Shown: positions 16,334-26,891, counted from the stretch's first letter. The stretch is 64,000 nt of DNA from Aerococcus sanguinicola (GCF_001543145.1 NZ_CP014160.1:1054001-1118000), one strand, 5' to 3'. Notes: generated by a model not told the origin, from the sequence alone. Made by a program: numbers and translations.

Positions 16334-16843
16334 TTGAGCGAACAAGCAATTGCTAAGAAACAAGAAGAAGTTAACGTATTGGTTGACCGTATTAAAAATG
16401 CAAAATCAATCATCGTTGTTGACTACTTAGGTTTAACTGTTCAAGAAGCAACTGAATTGCGTAGCCAATTACGTGCAGAAAATGTATCATTCAAAGTTAT
16501 CAAAAATACGATGATGCGTCGTGCCTTAGACACTTTAGGTGTTGAATACCACGAAGAAGTCTTCCAAGGCCCTACTGCCGTAGCATTTGGTGAAGAAGAC
16601 GCAGTTGCACCTGCACGTATCTTGAAGAACTTCTCTAAAGAAGCAGAAGCTTTAGAATTAAAAGGCGGCGTCATCGAAGGCAAAACCTTAACTAAAGAAG
16701 AAATCAGCAAGATTGCTTCCCTACCAGGTCGCGAAGGTTTACTTTCAATGCTCTTATCTGTATTGCAAGCACCTGTCCGCAACGTGGCATATGCAGTCAA
16801 AGCTGTACAAGACCAAAAAGCAGAAGAAGAAGGCGCAGCTTAA
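16334..16843 (+). CDS. rplJ: 50S ribosomal protein L10
   Basis: The protein has 169 aa. A TTG start at 16334 is chosen because GGAGGTG lies seven bases upstream and the family N-terminus begins here ([21 protein letters not shown]). [20 protein letters not shown] and [17 protein letters not shown] segments identify L10, the base of the L7/L12 stalk and the protein that binds the upstream leader. Its C-terminal helix carries L7/L12 dimers. rplL follows after 53 bp. Confidence 0.97.
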   Translation: MSEQAIAKKQEEVNVLVDRIKNAKSIIVVDYLGLTVQEATELRSQLRAENVSFKVIKNTMMRRALDTLGVEYHEEVFQGPTAVAFGEEDAVAPARILKNFSKEAEALELKGGVIEGKTLTKEEISKIASLPGREGLLSMLLSVLQAPVRNVAYAVKAVQDQKAEEEGAA

Positions 16844-16896
16844 TTATTTGGCTGCCTAGATCCAAACAAATCATTTAAAAAACGGAGGAATAAAAA

Positions 16897-17268
16897 ATGG
16901 CTTTAAACATTGAACAAATCATTGCTGATTTAAAAGAATCATCAATCTTAGAATTAGCAGACTTAGTATCTGCTATTGAAGAAGAATTCGGCGTTTCTGC
17001 TGCTGCTCCTGTAGCTGCTGCAGGTGCTGGTGCTGACGCAGGCGCTGCTGAAGAAAAAACTGACTTCGACGTTGAATTAACAGATGCAGGCGCTGCTAAG
17101 ATCAAAGTTATCAAAGCAGTTCGTGAAGCAACTGGTCTTGGCTTGAAAGAAGCTAAAGAATTAGTTGACGGCGCTCCAGCTGTTATTAAAGAAGGTCTTC
17201 CTAAAGAAGAAGCAGAAGCCCTTAAAGCAGCTATCGAAGAAGCTGGCGGTTCAGCAGAACTTAAATAA
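16897..17268 (+). CDS. rplL: 50S ribosomal protein L7/L12
   Basis: The protein has 123 aa. The N-terminal dimerisation domain ([20 protein letters not shown]), Ala-rich hinge and C-terminal factor-binding domain ([27 protein letters not shown]) are all complete. A terminator follows, then long-hairpin elements. In most Firmicutes an rsmC-like gene and rpoB come next; here those lie 10 kb further on. Confidence 0.98.
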   Translation: MALNIEQIIADLKESSILELADLVSAIEEEFGVSAAAPVAAAGAGADAGAAEEKTDFDVELTDAGAAKIKVIKAVREATGLGLKEAKELVDGAPAVIKEGLPKEEAEALKAAIEEAGGSAELK

Positions 17269-17291
17269 TCTACTTCGGATTAATAATGAAG

Positions 17292-17319
17292 AGACCAGGC
17301 CAAAAGCCTGGTCTTTTTT
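17292..17319 (+). terminator. Rho-independent terminator after rplL
   Basis: AGACCAGGC and GCCTGGTCT form a perfect 9-bp stem with an AAAA-type loop and a T6 tail. Confidence 0.92.
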
Positions 17320-17324
17320 ATTAA

Positions 17325-17442
17325 GGGTGCGAGAAAGAGCGTTTAGACTTGAATGATTGGAGGCTCATCGAAAAAGGCTGACTTTGGTCAGACGTTTCGA
17401 TGAGCTGAAATCACTTCAAGTCTGCTCTTGCGAGCCTGACTA
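17325..17442 (+). repeat. Long-hairpin element, family A, copy 1
   Basis: It begins GGGTGCGAG and ends with CCTGACTA. Nested arms are AAGAGC/GCTCTT, AGACTTGAA/TTCAAGTCT and GCTCATCGAAA/TTTCGATGAGC, with an inner CTGAC/GTCAG. It starts six bases after the rplL terminator. Confidence 0.85.
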
Positions 17443-17444
17443 CC

Positions 17445-17559
17445 GGGTGCGAGGGCTGGCGGGAGAAATAGAGCTCTGGAGCCAAAAGCCAGAGAAGACT
17501 GAAAGTCTTCGGCGGATTTTGGTGAAGAGGAGCTATTTCTGCCTTTGCGAGCCCGACTA
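17445..17559 (+). repeat. Long-hairpin element, family A, copy 2
   Basis: Same ends as copy 1 (GGGTGCGAG ... GCCCGACTA), but internal arms are different and still complementary: AGAAATAGAGCTC with GAGCTATTTCT, CCAAAA with TTTTGG, and GAAGACT with AGTCTTC. Confidence 0.85.
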
Positions 17560-17585
17560 GATAGAGTATGAACAAGAGCAGCCAA

Positions 17586-17791
17586 TCCACAATTGTTGGG
17601 GTCGGGTGTGTGTTGGCAAGGGTTAGCACACAATCGTAGCCTTCGAGTGTGGCTTGGTAAGAAATAATCCACATTTGAAGCCCTCAAGTGTGGATTGGCA
17701 AAAATTAACACTCAATGGTGACCGTTGAGTGTGGGTTGATAAGACTTAGCACACAATCGAGACCTCCGACTGTGTATTGCTAGCCCTTTAT
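17586..17791. repeat. 41-bp tandem array, class CACACAA...GTGTGG (five units)
   Basis: Units begin at 17586, 17627, 17668, 17710 and 17751 (41, 41, 42, 41 bp). Each starts with CACACAA/CACTCAA-like sequence and carries GAGTGTGGNTTG about 20 bases in, giving short hairpins such as CACTCAA/TTGAGTG. It lies directly right of two family A elements. Related arrays are at 45613-45817 and 63449-63653. Confidence 0.85.
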
Positions 17792-17816
17792 AAATCTTGT
17801 CCAGCAAATCAAAAGT

Positions 17817-17886
17817 AAAAAACACTGCATTAAGCAGTTTAGGACGCCCATTTTCTGGTCGCTATCAGCTTGGTGCAGTGTTTTTT
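17817..17886. terminator. Bidirectional terminator-like hairpin downstream of trpA
   Basis: AAAAAACACTGCA pairs with TGCAGTGTTTTTT. On the minus strand it provides a T-run just after the trpA stop. Confidence 0.7.
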
Positions 17887-17899
17887 ATTCTATTTTTAA

Positions 17900-18677
17900 T
17901 TAAGCTTGGATGGCTTGGACGATTTCCTTGGCATAGGCTTCGACGACTGGGGCGCTGTTTGTGCCGTGTTTGGCGATGAGTTTGACAATGGCAGAGCCGA
18001 TGATGGCGCCGTCTGATGCCTGGGACATTTCCCGGGCCTGGTCAGGGGTGGCAATGCCGAAGCCGACTGCGACGGGGATGTCGGTGGCTTGGCGGATGCT
18101 CTTGACGATACTTGGGATATCGGTTTGGATATTTTGGCGGACGCCTGTTACACCCAGGCTGGAGACGAGGTAGAGGAAGCCTTCTGCTTCGCTAGCGATG
18201 GTTTGGATCCGTTCCTTACTGGAGGGAGCGACCATGGAGATTAGGGTAATCCCGTGCTGGTCACAGGCAGCCTGGAAAAGGCCTTTTTCTTCATAGGGGG
18301 CGTCGGGAATGATGACACCGTCGATGCCTGCGTCAGCTGCTTTTTCCATGAAGCGGTCGGTGCCGTAAGCGAAGATGGGGTTGGCATAGGTCATGAAGAC
18401 GAGCGGGGTGTCATGCTTTTGGCGGATGCGGCGCACGAGGTCGAAGATTTGGTCGAGTTTGACTTCCTTAGACAGGGCGCGTTCGTCTGCGGCTTGGATG
18501 GTCTCGCCCTCAGCGACGGGGTCGGAGAAAGGAATCCCTAATTCTACGAGATTAGCGCCAGCAGTGATGAGGCTGTCAACTACAGCTTCGGTAGTGGCCA
18601 GATCAGGGTCGCCACAGGTAATGAAGGGGATGAAGGCCTTGGTCTGGAAGGCGGCTTGGATGCGTTGGGTACTTGGC

Positions 18678-18688
<11 letters not shown>
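17900..18688 (-). CDS. trpA: Tryptophan synthase alpha subunit
   Basis: The protein has 262 aa and is a TIM barrel that cleaves indole-3-glycerol phosphate to indole, which is channelled to TrpB. The catalytic Glu49 is present in [11 protein letters not shown]. At the position of the second catalytic acid (Asp60 in the Salmonella enzyme) this protein has Glu (VAEGETIQ). The phosphate-binding region includes [11 protein letters not shown] and GSAIVKLI. The gene overlaps trpB by 11 bp and is the last of a trpDCFBA operon with a T-box leader. Confidence 0.95.
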
Positions 18689-19868
<1,180 letters not shown>

Positions 19869-19897
19869 CGTATAATTCCTTTCATTTATGGCTAGTC

Positions 19898-20524
19898 TTA
19901 TGGGATAGAGCGGACAATCTGACAAACAGCTTTGGCCTTGTCGTAGTCCTTGTGGCCGTCTGCGCCTTCAATACCTGAGGAGATATCGACGACCTCAGGC
20001 TGGGTCGTTCGGATGGCTTCTGCTAGATTGCTGGCATTGAGTCCACCCGCGAGGAAGAAGGTCTTGGCCCGGTGCTTGTCTGGGCGGGCGCTGATCAGGT
20101 CCCAGTTGAAGGCCTGGCCGCTGCCGCCACGGACGTGCTTGTTGTAGGCATCATAGAGATAGGCGTCGCAAGGTAGGTCGACTTGGAAGGAATCCTTATC
20201 CTTAATGGCCAGGGCTTTGATAATGGGCGCCTGGCACAGCTGGCGCAGCTTGTCGATATAGGCTCGGTCTTCGTCACCGTGGAGCTGGACGACTTGGATA
20301 ATACCGGCATCGACATAGGCTTGGATGGTTTCTGGTTCTTCATTAACGAAGACGCCGACGCAGGGGATATCTGGGTCCAGGGCCTGGCGGAGCTCTTGGG
20401 CGGTGTCTTGGTCAATCCGACGCTTGCTTTCGGCTAGGATGAAGCCGACATAGTCCGGTTTGAGCTCATTACAGATGGCCACATCGTCTAAATTTTTGAG
20501 GCCGCAGAATTTGAGCTTAGTCAT
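19898..20524 (-). CDS. trpF: Phosphoribosylanthranilate isomerase
   Basis: The protein has 208 aa. The ATG at 20524 follows GAGGTG by six bases; an in-frame GTG at 20533 is the alternative. The N-terminus KLKFCGLKN contains the catalytic Cys of the family, and D in VDISSGIEG lies in the C-terminal phosphate region. It isomerises phosphoribosylanthranilate to CdRP. The start overlaps the trpC stop, showing translational coupling. Confidence 0.95.
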   Translation of the reverse strand: MTKLKFCGLKNLDDVAICNELKPDYVGFILAESKRRIDQDTAQELRQALDPDIPCVGVFVNEEPETIQAYVDAGIIQVVQLHGDEDRAYIDKLRQLCQAPIIKALAIKDKDSFQVDLPCDAYLYDAYNKHVRGGSGQAFNWDLISARPDKHRAKTFFLAGGLNASNLAEAIRTTQPEVVDISSGIEGADGHKDYDKAKAVCQIVRSIP

Positions 20525-21314
20525 GATAGTCACCTCGCAGTTGGGAGAGAACCTGGCCCTTGTTTTCAGCCCGCATCAAGCTTTCGCCAATAAGTAGGGC
20601 GTTCACCTTGCCGGCTTCTAAGCGGGCCACTTGGTCACGCTGGGAAACGCCACTTTCGGCGACAAAAACAATGTCTTCAGGAACGTGTTGGCGGAGGCGC
20701 TGGGTATTGTCCAGGTCTACGGTGAAGGTCTTCAAATCGCGGTTGTTGACCCCGATAATTCGTGCCCCGATGGCCTTGGCCCGCTCGATTTCTTCTAGGT
20801 CGTGGCATTCGACCAGGGCATCTAGATTCAAGTCATGGGCCAGTTTTTGGAAGTGGGCCAGGTCCTCGTCATTCAGGATAGAGACGATCAGGAGGACGGC
20901 ATTGGCACCCAAGAGTTTGGCCTCGTAGATCTGATAGGCAGTGAAGATAAAGTCCTTGCGCAGGAGGGGCAGGCTAGTGGCTTGGCGGACCGCCCGGAAA
21001 TCTTGGTCGGACCCTTGGAAGAAGTCGGGTTCGGTCAAGATGGAGATGGCTGAGGCCCCGGCCGCTTGGTAGGCCTGGGCAATGTCAGCAGGCTGGTAGT
21101 CCGCTTGGATCAGGCCTTTTGAAGGGCTAGCCTTCTTGCATTCACAGATAAAGTGGAAGCGGTCCTGTTGGCTGAGAGTATTATAGAAGGGAAAGGGTGC
21201 TTCCTGGCTGAGGTCGATAGCCTGGCAAGCGGCTTCTAATTCGGCGAGGGGCTTTTGGCTCATTCGCTCCTGGTAACGGATTTTGCGCTTTTGGACAATG
21301 TCGTCGAGTATCAT
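20517..21314 (-). CDS. trpC: Indole-3-glycerol-phosphate synthase
   Basis: The protein has 265 aa. Characteristic segments are FICECKKASPSKGLIQADYQP, SILTEPDFFQGS, LLRKDFI, IIGVNNRDLKTFTVDL and FVAESGVSQRDQV. It closes the ring of CdRP to indole-3-glycerol phosphate, the TrpA substrate. AAGGAGG lies six bases before the ATG. It is monofunctional, separate from trpF. Confidence 0.97.
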   Translation of the reverse strand: MILDDIVQKRKIRYQERMSQKPLAELEAACQAIDLSQEAPFPFYNTLSQQDRFHFICECKKASPSKGLIQADYQPADIAQAYQAAGASAISILTEPDFFQGSDQDFRAVRQATSLPLLRKDFIFTAYQIYEAKLLGANAVLLIVSILNDEDLAHFQKLAHDLNLDALVECHDLEEIERAKAIGARIIGVNNRDLKTFTVDLDNTQRLRQHVPEDIVFVAESGVSQRDQVARLEAGKVNALLIGESLMRAENKGQVLSQLRGDYHD

Positions 21315-21324
21315 AGGAACCTCC

Positions 21325-22353
21325 TTAAACGGTTTGGCTGGCTTGGATAACTTCTTCTAATTTCTTAGCAGCAGCTCCAGTTTGGATGAGCTGGCGGGCT
21401 TCTTCAATACCATCCCCTAGGCTATAGCCGTCTTTAACGAGGGCAATGGCCAGTCCGGCATTGAGAAGCACGGTATCGGACTTGGCATCTTGGCGCGTGC
21501 CTTGGAGAATTTCGCGGGTGATTTGCGCATTTTCAGCAGGTTCGCCACTGACCAAGTCTTCTAGCTGGCAGTAGTCAAAGCCGTAGTCCTTGGGGTTGAA
21601 GACGAAGTAGTTGATCTCGCCATCGCGCAGGGTGGCCACGTGGCTGGTCGTAGTGAGGGTGATTTCATCCAGGCCGTCATCACCGGAGAAGACCATGGCC
21701 CGTTTAAGGCCGAGTTTCTTTAAGACTTGAATCAGGGGTTCGATCAGAGCGGAATCGTAGACGCCCAACATTTGATAGTTGCAGTTGGCCGGATTAGCCA
21801 GTGGGCCGAGGATATTGAAGACGGTGCGGATCCCCATTTGCCGGCGAAGTTCTGCCACATAGCGCATGGCGGGGTGGTATTTTTGGCTAAAGAGGAAGGT
21901 CATGCCTGTCTTTTCTAAGACCTCCTCAGCTTCATCGGCGGAAAGGTCCAGCTGGATGCCTAATTGTTCCATACAGTCGGCGCTTCCTGACTTACTGGAG
22001 GCGCTGCGGTTGCCGTGCTTGGTCACAGGGATGCCTGCTGCGGCAATGACGAAGGATGAGGTGGTTGAGATATTGAAGGTATTGGCGCCGTCTCCCCCAG
22101 TGCCCACAATGTCTAGGGAATCTGTCGGGTGTTCGACCTGGGTTGCGAAAGCCCGCATGACATCAGCAAAGGCAGAAATTTCATCGATCGATTCGCCCTT
22201 GAGCCGGAGCGCGGTCAGTAAGGTTGCGATTTCCACGTCACTTACCTCACCACCCATGATGGCTTTCATGATATCTTCGGATAATTGATAATCGAGGTTA
22301 TTGCCGGCAACGACTTCTTTAATGGCTGTTTTCACTTTTGTTGCTGTTGTCAT
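21325..22353 (-). CDS. trpD: Anthranilate phosphoribosyltransferase
   Basis: The protein has 342 aa. The PRPP-binding region is GTGGDGANTFNISTTSSFV and the substrate region includes KHGNRSASSKSGSAD and VFSGDDGLDEIT. It joins anthranilate to PRPP. It is the first gene behind the T-box leader. No trpE or trpG, which make anthranilate, precedes it, so the operon starts at the anthranilate-using step. Confidence 0.97.
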   Translation of the reverse strand: MTTATKVKTAIKEVVAGNNLDYQLSEDIMKAIMGGEVSDVEIATLLTALRLKGESIDEISAFADVMRAFATQVEHPTDSLDIVGTGGDGANTFNISTTSSFVIAAAGIPVTKHGNRSASSKSGSADCMEQLGIQLDLSADEAEEVLEKTGMTFLFSQKYHPAMRYVAELRRQMGIRTVFNILGPLANPANCNYQMLGVYDSALIEPLIQVLKKLGLKRAMVFSGDDGLDEITLTTTSHVATLRDGEINYFVFNPKDYGFDYCQLEDLVSGEPAENAQITREILQGTRQDAKSDTVLLNAGLAIALVKDGYSLGDGIEEARQLIQTGAAAKKLEEVIQASQTV

Positions 22354-22408
22354 GGTTGTTTCCTCCTATTTTTAAAAAGTATAAATAAATTAAATTAAGC
22401 TAAATAAA

Positions 22409-22694
22409 AAGACTCCTGTCCCTTACAAGGGACAAGAGTCTGAAGAATCAGTTTCCTGCGGTACCACCCAAATTGGCATTTTGCCTACGCAAAAATACCC
22501 ACTTTGCTCACGTACTAACATACGTGCTTGGAGCTAACGGTTCAAGCTTCCGTAACTTACTAATAGCCGAGGCGTTGTAAGTTCCTTTAATGAGTCCATT
22601 CCTTCTCTTAATGCCGCGTTCTCAATCAATAACGACTCCCTGTCCGTTAAAAAGAAGTACTACTCTCATAGAAATTTAATCTTTATTAGGATTT
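22409..22694 (-). ncRNA. T-box riboswitch (tryptophan) controlling trpDCFBA
   Basis: The minus strand carries the T-box core GGGTGGTACCGC (within 22451-22469). This is followed by a terminator hairpin GACTCTTGTCCCTTG / AAGGGACAGGAGTC plus T5 at 22406-22440. A Trp codon TGG at 22596-22598, in the GAATGGACTC stretch of the first stem, is the likely specifier. Uncharged tRNA-Trp should stabilise the antiterminator and allow trp transcription. Confidence 0.92.
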
Positions 22695-22700
22695 GTTAAT

Positions 22701-22729
22701 ATAATAACGGGTCATTTGACCAAAGTCAA
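22701..22729 (-). promoter_or_regulatory. trp operon promoter
   Basis: On the minus strand, TTGACT (22724-22729) and TATTAT (22701-22706) with 17-base spacing, immediately before the T-box leader. Confidence 0.8.
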
Positions 22730-22768
22730 GGGAAAAAGTGAAAAAATCACCCTTGATCGGAAAAAGAG

Positions 22769-22936
22769 AGAGTGTGACAAAAGTCGTTTAGCCCTGAATC
22801 ACTGGAGCGAACTATGGGAGATTGTTGGCAAACAATCGGACATAGTTTGTGAAGTGGAGGTCAGGGCTGACTTTTGGAACAGGTTTTTGAAAAAGTTCGT
22901 TGGTTAAAAAGATATTGGAGCTTCTGTCATACTCCC
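22769..22936. repeat. Long-hairpin element, family B
   Basis: It starts GAGTGTGACAAAAGTC and ends with the inverted relative GGAGCTTCTGTCATACTC. Inside lie nested arms: AGCCCTGA/TCAGGGCT, CGAACTATG/CATAGTTTG and ATTGTT-GGCA-AACAAT. It lies between the 3' end of the usp gene and the trp promoter. Confidence 0.75.
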
Positions 22937-22950
22937 TTCACAGGCCCGGC

Positions 22951-23388
22951 CTAGCGGTAGACCAGGACAGGGATAGGGGCGTGCTTGACCAAATAAGTCG
23001 CATGGCTGCCAAAGTAATCGCTGAGTTGGGCATCGCCATGGCTGCCGATGATGAGCAAGTCGGCTTGGCTGGCTTGGAGGAGGTCTTTGATAATGACCTT
23101 AGCGGGGTCGCCGCCCTCAGCAACTAAGCACTGGACCTCTGGGAGGCCTGCTGCTTCTGCCTGGGCCCGGTAGCCAGCAACCTGGTCCAAAAAGGCCTGA
23201 CGTTTGCCCTGGACTTCCTTGGGGTCGAGGGCTTCATAAACATTGAGCTGACTGGCTTCGAAGACTGAAGCAATACAGAGGGGGCAGCCTTTGTCCTGGG
23301 CTAGGTTGATGGCATAGTGGAAGGCTTTTTGGGCTTCCTTGGACCCGTCTACTGCGACGAGGATACGGTCAAAGGTCATCTTATTCAT
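22951..23388 (-). CDS. Universal stress protein (UspA family)
   Basis: The protein has 145 aa. It has the alpha/beta USP fold signature: ILVAVDGSKEAQKAF at the start and LLIIGSHGDAQLSDYFGSHA near the end, an ATP-binding-type loop one residue shorter than the usual G-2X-G-9X-G(S/T) spacing. It overlaps the mntH stop by 8 bp, so it is the second gene of an mntH-usp operon. This suggests expression together with manganese uptake, perhaps in oxidative stress (inference). Confidence 0.92.
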   Translation of the reverse strand: MNKMTFDRILVAVDGSKEAQKAFHYAINLAQDKGCPLCIASVFEASQLNVYEALDPKEVQGKRQAFLDQVAGYRAQAEAAGLPEVQCLVAEGGDPAKVIIKDLLQASQADLLIIGSHGDAQLSDYFGSHATYLVKHAPIPVLVYR

Positions 23389-24976
23389 GACTGGTCATCC
23401 TTTCATGAGTTCCATGCAATAAACTTTGGTGTTTGGCCTGGAGGCGTTTTTCTCCTTGGTGGATGCCGATAATGGTCCAGGCAAGCAAGGCGAGGACAAG
23501 GATAATGACGAGGTAAGCGACTTGGTGGGACCAGGAGATGGCTGTGGCGCTGGCTTGGTCACCTAGGAAGGCTTCGAATTGTTGGGGCAGGCCGATTAAG
23601 TTGAGATAGGTCAAGCTCACAACGGACAGCCAGCCTAGCCCGCTGATAATTAGGGAGTTTTTAAAGCGTCCCTTCATCTCCAGCTTATTGTTGGTCATCA
23701 TGAGCAAGGGGACGATGGAGAAGGGGAGGGCGAAGGCTAAGAAGACTTGGGAATTATTCATGAGATTATTCAAGGCAGTGTGCTCTTCAACCGTGGACTG
23801 GCCTTGGGTCACCCAGACACAGATAATGACCGGAATCACAGAGAGCAAGCGGGTGATTAAACGACGGGCCCAGATTGGCATCCGCATATGGATAAAGCCT
23901 TCCATGATAACTTGGCCGGTGAGGGTTCCGGTGATGGTTGAATTCTGTCCAGAAGCTAAGAGGGCCAGGGCAAAGAGGGTAGAGAGGAGGCCCGTCCGAG
24001 CAACAGCCGCCAGGGGTCCCGTTGCCATAGCGTCCGGTTGGGAGAGGGCCTGGTAGAGTCCGAAGAAGGAGGGATCAGTGACCGTGCCAGTCTTAAAGAC
24101 TGCAACCCCCATGATGAGGAGTAAGGCATTGACAAAGAAAGCCAAGGTTAATTGGATATTGGAGTCCCAAGTGGTGAAACGGATCGCCGATTGGATGGCT
24201 TGGGGCTTTTGGTGGTCAATCTGCCGGGTTTGGGAGACGGCAGAGTGGAGGTAGAGGTTATGGGGCATGACGGTGGCCCCGATGATTCCAAGGGCTCCGG
24301 TTAAGGGCGTCTGGCCGCCAATTTCAGGTTCCCTGGCGAAACTTTTACCAGTTGGGATAAAGCCTTCCAAGAGTGCGGCCCAGTCAGGTTTAGAGAGGGC
24401 GACTTGGTAGACGAAGATAAATAAGATCACAAAGATTAAGCAGACGACCAAGGCCTCGATCTTGCGGAAGCCCACCTTGCTGAGGAGTAAGAGCAGGAGG
24501 ACGTCGAAAACCGTGATCAGGACAGCTAGGAACATGGGAATATGGAAGAGCAGGTAGAGGGCGATGGCTGCCCCGATGACTTCTGCCACATCGGTTGCCA
24601 TAATCGCAAGTTCCGTGATGATCCAGAGAATGAAACCTAAAGGACGGGAGGTTCGAGCGCGGATGGCTTGGGCCAGATCCATCTGGGTAACGATGCCGAG
24701 TTTGGCTGCCATGTACTGGAGGAGCATAGCGATCAGGCTGGACATGAGGATGACCGACATGAGCAAGTAGCCGAAGTTTTGCCCGCCGGTAATGGAAGTC
24801 GACCAGTTGCCTGGGTCCATATAACCCACAGCGACTAGGGCACCGGGGCCGGAATAGGCAAGTAGGGTGCGCCAGAAGCCCTTGCCTTGGGGGACGCTGA
24901 TACTGCCATTGATCTCTTCTAGGGAAGGGCCATTGGCATGCTCGAATAAATGATGGTTGGGACTTTCTTTTGACAA
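23381..24976 (-). CDS. mntH: Nramp-family divalent metal (Mn2+) transporter
   Basis: The protein has about 531 aa with 11-12 membrane helices. Family motifs are AVGYMDPGNWSTSI in TM1 (DPGN metal site) and IIGATVMPHNLYLHSA (MPHN of TM6). Proton-coupled Mn2+/Fe2+ uptake is the known activity. A TTG at 24976 (complement) is preferred because AAAGTGGTG lies just upstream and the N-terminus SKESPNHHL aligns with family starts; GTG at 24988 is the alternative. A DtxR/MntR-like operator lies upstream. Confidence 0.93.
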   Translation of the reverse strand: MSKESPNHHLFEHANGPSLEEINGSISVPQGKGFWRTLLAYSGPGALVAVGYMDPGNWSTSITGGQNFGYLLMSVILMSSLIAMLLQYMAAKLGIVTQMDLAQAIRARTSRPLGFILWIITELAIMATDVAEVIGAAIALYLLFHIPMFLAVLITVFDVLLLLLLSKVGFRKIEALVVCLIFVILFIFVYQVALSKPDWAALLEGFIPTGKSFAREPEIGGQTPLTGALGIIGATVMPHNLYLHSAVSQTRQIDHQKPQAIQSAIRFTTWDSNIQLTLAFFVNALLLIMGVAVFKTGTVTDPSFFGLYQALSQPDAMATGPLAAVARTGLLSTLFALALLASGQNSTITGTLTGQVIMEGFIHMRMPIWARRLITRLLSVIPVIICVWVTQGQSTVEEHTALNNLMNNSQVFLAFALPFSIVPLLMMTNNKLEMKGRFKNSLIISGLGWLSVVSLTYLNLIGLPQQFEAFLGDQASATAISWSHQVAYLVIILVLALLAWTIIGIHQGEKRLQAKHQSLLHGTHERMTSHE

Positions 24977-25020
24977 AGCGAACACCACTTTCTAGACTAA
25001 ATGATTTTACGTTCATATAT

Positions 25021-25072
25021 ATCATACGCTCATCTTTAAGCTGTGCAAGAAGTTATTTTTAGGTTAACCAAA
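25021..25072 (-). promoter_or_regulatory. mntH promoter with DtxR/MntR-like operator
   Basis: On the minus strand, TTGCAC (25043-25048) and TATGAT (25021-25026) are spaced by 16 bases. A near-palindrome TTTAGGTTAACCAAA (25058-25072) lies ten bases upstream of the -35. Its TTAGGTTAACC core resembles sites of metal-dependent DtxR/MntR repressors (inference). Confidence 0.5.
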
Positions 25073-25150
25073 TTAAATGCAAAAAAATCGCGAATCATGC
25101 AATTGTTAGCAAATGGGGAATTTTTTAGCGATAGGTCTATTGAAGGCATG

Positions 25151-25179
25151 TTCAAATATTCACAATAATGTTTTATAAT
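25151..25179 (+). promoter_or_regulatory. adh promoter overlapping a Rex-like half-site
   Basis: TTCAAA (25151-25156) and TATAAT (25174-25179) with 17-base spacing. TTCACAA at 25159-25165, four bases after an imperfect ATGTTCA, resembles half of a Rex (redox NADH/NAD) operator. The other half is poor. Confidence 0.45.
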
Positions 25180-25208
25180 CATTTCGAAAGGAAAAGGAGG
25201 AGAGAATT

Positions 25209-26219
25209 ATGAAAGCAATTGTTGCAACCGAAGACCATAAAGCTAAAGTTGTTGATAAAGAGCTCAGGCCCCTAGAATATGGGGAAGCCTTGCTCGACAT
25301 GGAGTGTTGCGGGGTTTGCCATACTGACTTGCATGTGAAGAACGCTGATTTTGGCGATGTTTCGGGTGTCGTCCTAGGCCATGAAGGGATCGGCGTCGTG
25401 AAGGAAGTTGGCCCAGGAGTCACTTCCTTAAAAGTAGGCGACCGGGCGAGCGTGGCTTGGTTCTTCGAAGGCTGCGGGCACTGTGAATACTGCATCTCCG
25501 GTCGGGAAACCCTCTGTCGCCAGGTGAAGAATGCTGGCTATACAGCTGATGGGGGCATGGCCCAAGAATGTATCGTCACGGCCGACTATGCGGTTAAAGT
25601 GCCAGAAGGCTTAGGCTCAGCGGAAGCCTCCTCGATTACCTGTGCCGGGGTGACGACCTATAAGGCCCTCAAAGAATCCCAAGTTCGTGCGGGTCAGTGG
25701 CTGGTCCTCTTTGGTTTGGGCGGCCTGGGCAACCTAGCTCTCCAATATGCCAAGAATGTCTTCAATATGAAGGTCGTAGCGGTTGATATTAATCCGGGCC
25801 AATTAGATTTTGCCGAGCAATTTGGGGCGGATATCTGCTTGAATCCAGAAACAGATGATGTTGCTAAGATCGTCCAAGAAAAAACTGGCGGCGCTCATGG
25901 CGCAGTTGTGACAGCGGTCAACAAGGCTGCCTTTGATTCGGCAGTCAATGCGGTCCGCGCTGGGGGAACGGTTGTGGCAGTTGGCTTACCAGTCGACACC
26001 ATGGACCTCTCCATTCCTCGTTTAGTCTTGGATGGTATCCGGGTCGTTGGGTCCCTAGTTGGTACCCGGGAAGACCTAGCTGAAGCCTTCCAATTCGGCG
26101 CAGAAGGCAAGGTTGTTCCTCAAGTTCACATGCGCCCCATGGAAGACATCAACGACATCTTTGACGAAATGGAAAAAGGGCAAATTCGCGGCCGGATGGT
26201 CATTGATCTTAAAGGTTAA
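25209..26219 (+). CDS. adhP: Zinc-dependent alcohol dehydrogenase (AdhP type)
   Basis: The protein has 336 aa. The catalytic zinc region CGVCHTDLH and [12 protein letters not shown] is present, then the structural zinc cluster [16 protein letters not shown] and the NAD-binding [13 protein letters not shown]. It belongs to the propanol-preferring medium-chain group that reduces acetaldehyde to ethanol or oxidises primary alcohols. AAAGGAGGAG lies before the ATG at 25209. Single-gene unit with promoter and terminator; possible Rex control. Confidence 0.93.
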   Translation: MKAIVATEDHKAKVVDKELRPLEYGEALLDMECCGVCHTDLHVKNADFGDVSGVVLGHEGIGVVKEVGPGVTSLKVGDRASVAWFFEGCGHCEYCISGRETLCRQVKNAGYTADGGMAQECIVTADYAVKVPEGLGSAEASSITCAGVTTYKALKESQVRAGQWLVLFGLGGLGNLALQYAKNVFNMKVVAVDINPGQLDFAEQFGADICLNPETDDVAKIVQEKTGGAHGAVVTAVNKAAFDSAVNAVRAGGTVVAVGLPVDTMDLSIPRLVLDGIRVVGSLVGTREDLAEAFQFGAEGKVVPQVHMRPMEDINDIFDEMEKGQIRGRMVIDLKG

Positions 26220-26234
26220 CTTGTATGCTTAAGC

Positions 26235-26275
26235 AAGCGCATCCTTTCTATGGCTTTGAAAGGTGCGCTTTTTTC
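26235..26275 (+). terminator. Rho-independent terminator after adh
   Basis: GCGCATCCTTTC pairs with GAAAGGTGCGC, followed by T6. Confidence 0.88.
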
Positions 26276-26446
26276 ATGGGAGAAATTGCATGTGCTGACG
26301 TAAGCATTTACATCGCTTTGTCTAAAACAAAAGCTTTTCTGGGATATTTTTGAAAAAGGAAGCCTAAAAGGTCGATTTTTTTGAAAATTTCATTTATACT
26401 AGTTGTAGTGAATATAATCACAAAAATTGAAAAAGGTGGTATAAAT

Positions 26447-26881
26447 ATGAGAAAGGCAGAAGTATTTAAGTTTCATTTCCGCAACGGTAGTGAGTGGGAA
26501 GTTTCAGCTGAACACATCGGAGACTTATGGATCAAACGCGTTTCGAATAGTTTAGGTCGAATCAACGGTGGCGAAATCCTTGAAATCAATCCAGCAGAAA
26601 GTCTTAAAGTGGAAATCTTACCTGATGCGGATACCTTCCAATCCGAATCCATTGACCAAGGCGGACTTGAAACAGGTATGTTCGAAACCATTACACGTAA
26701 CCGTGGACTTGAATGGGTAACCTTGACTTGGTCAAACGGTCAAGAAAGTGAGATTTATTTCCCATTTGAACCAGTTGATGAAGACGGCTTAGAAAACAAA
26801 TATATGTCTTCTAAGGTTGGGGAAGATGGTCACCTTTACATTGTGATTGACGAAGAGAAGAACGTTTCTGATATTTATTAA
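26447..26881 (+). CDS. Conserved-looking hypothetical cytosolic protein (144 aa)
   Basis: The ATG at 26447 follows AAAAAGGTGG; upstream in-frame starts lack an RBS. The product is acidic, soluble and probably beta-rich, with no membrane segment, cysteine cluster or recognised motif. Notable stretches are FHFRNGSEWEVSAEHIGDLW and EWVTLTWSNGQESEIYFPFE. TATAAT at 26413-26418 may be its -10. It has its own terminator and even codon use. I do not recognise its family. Confidence 0.75.
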   Translation: MRKAEVFKFHFRNGSEWEVSAEHIGDLWIKRVSNSLGRINGGEILEINPAESLKVEILPDADTFQSESIDQGGLETGMFETITRNRGLEWVTLTWSNGQESEIYFPFEPVDEDGLENKYMSSKVGEDGHLYIVIDEEKNVSDIY

Positions 26882-26891
26882 TAAAAATAAG

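Noticed and set aside
17388..17711. Minus-strand open frames across hairpin elements and array
   Set aside because: They arise from palindromic repeats, lack an RBS, and similar frames recur at every element copy (for example 32475-32741, 63273-63578).
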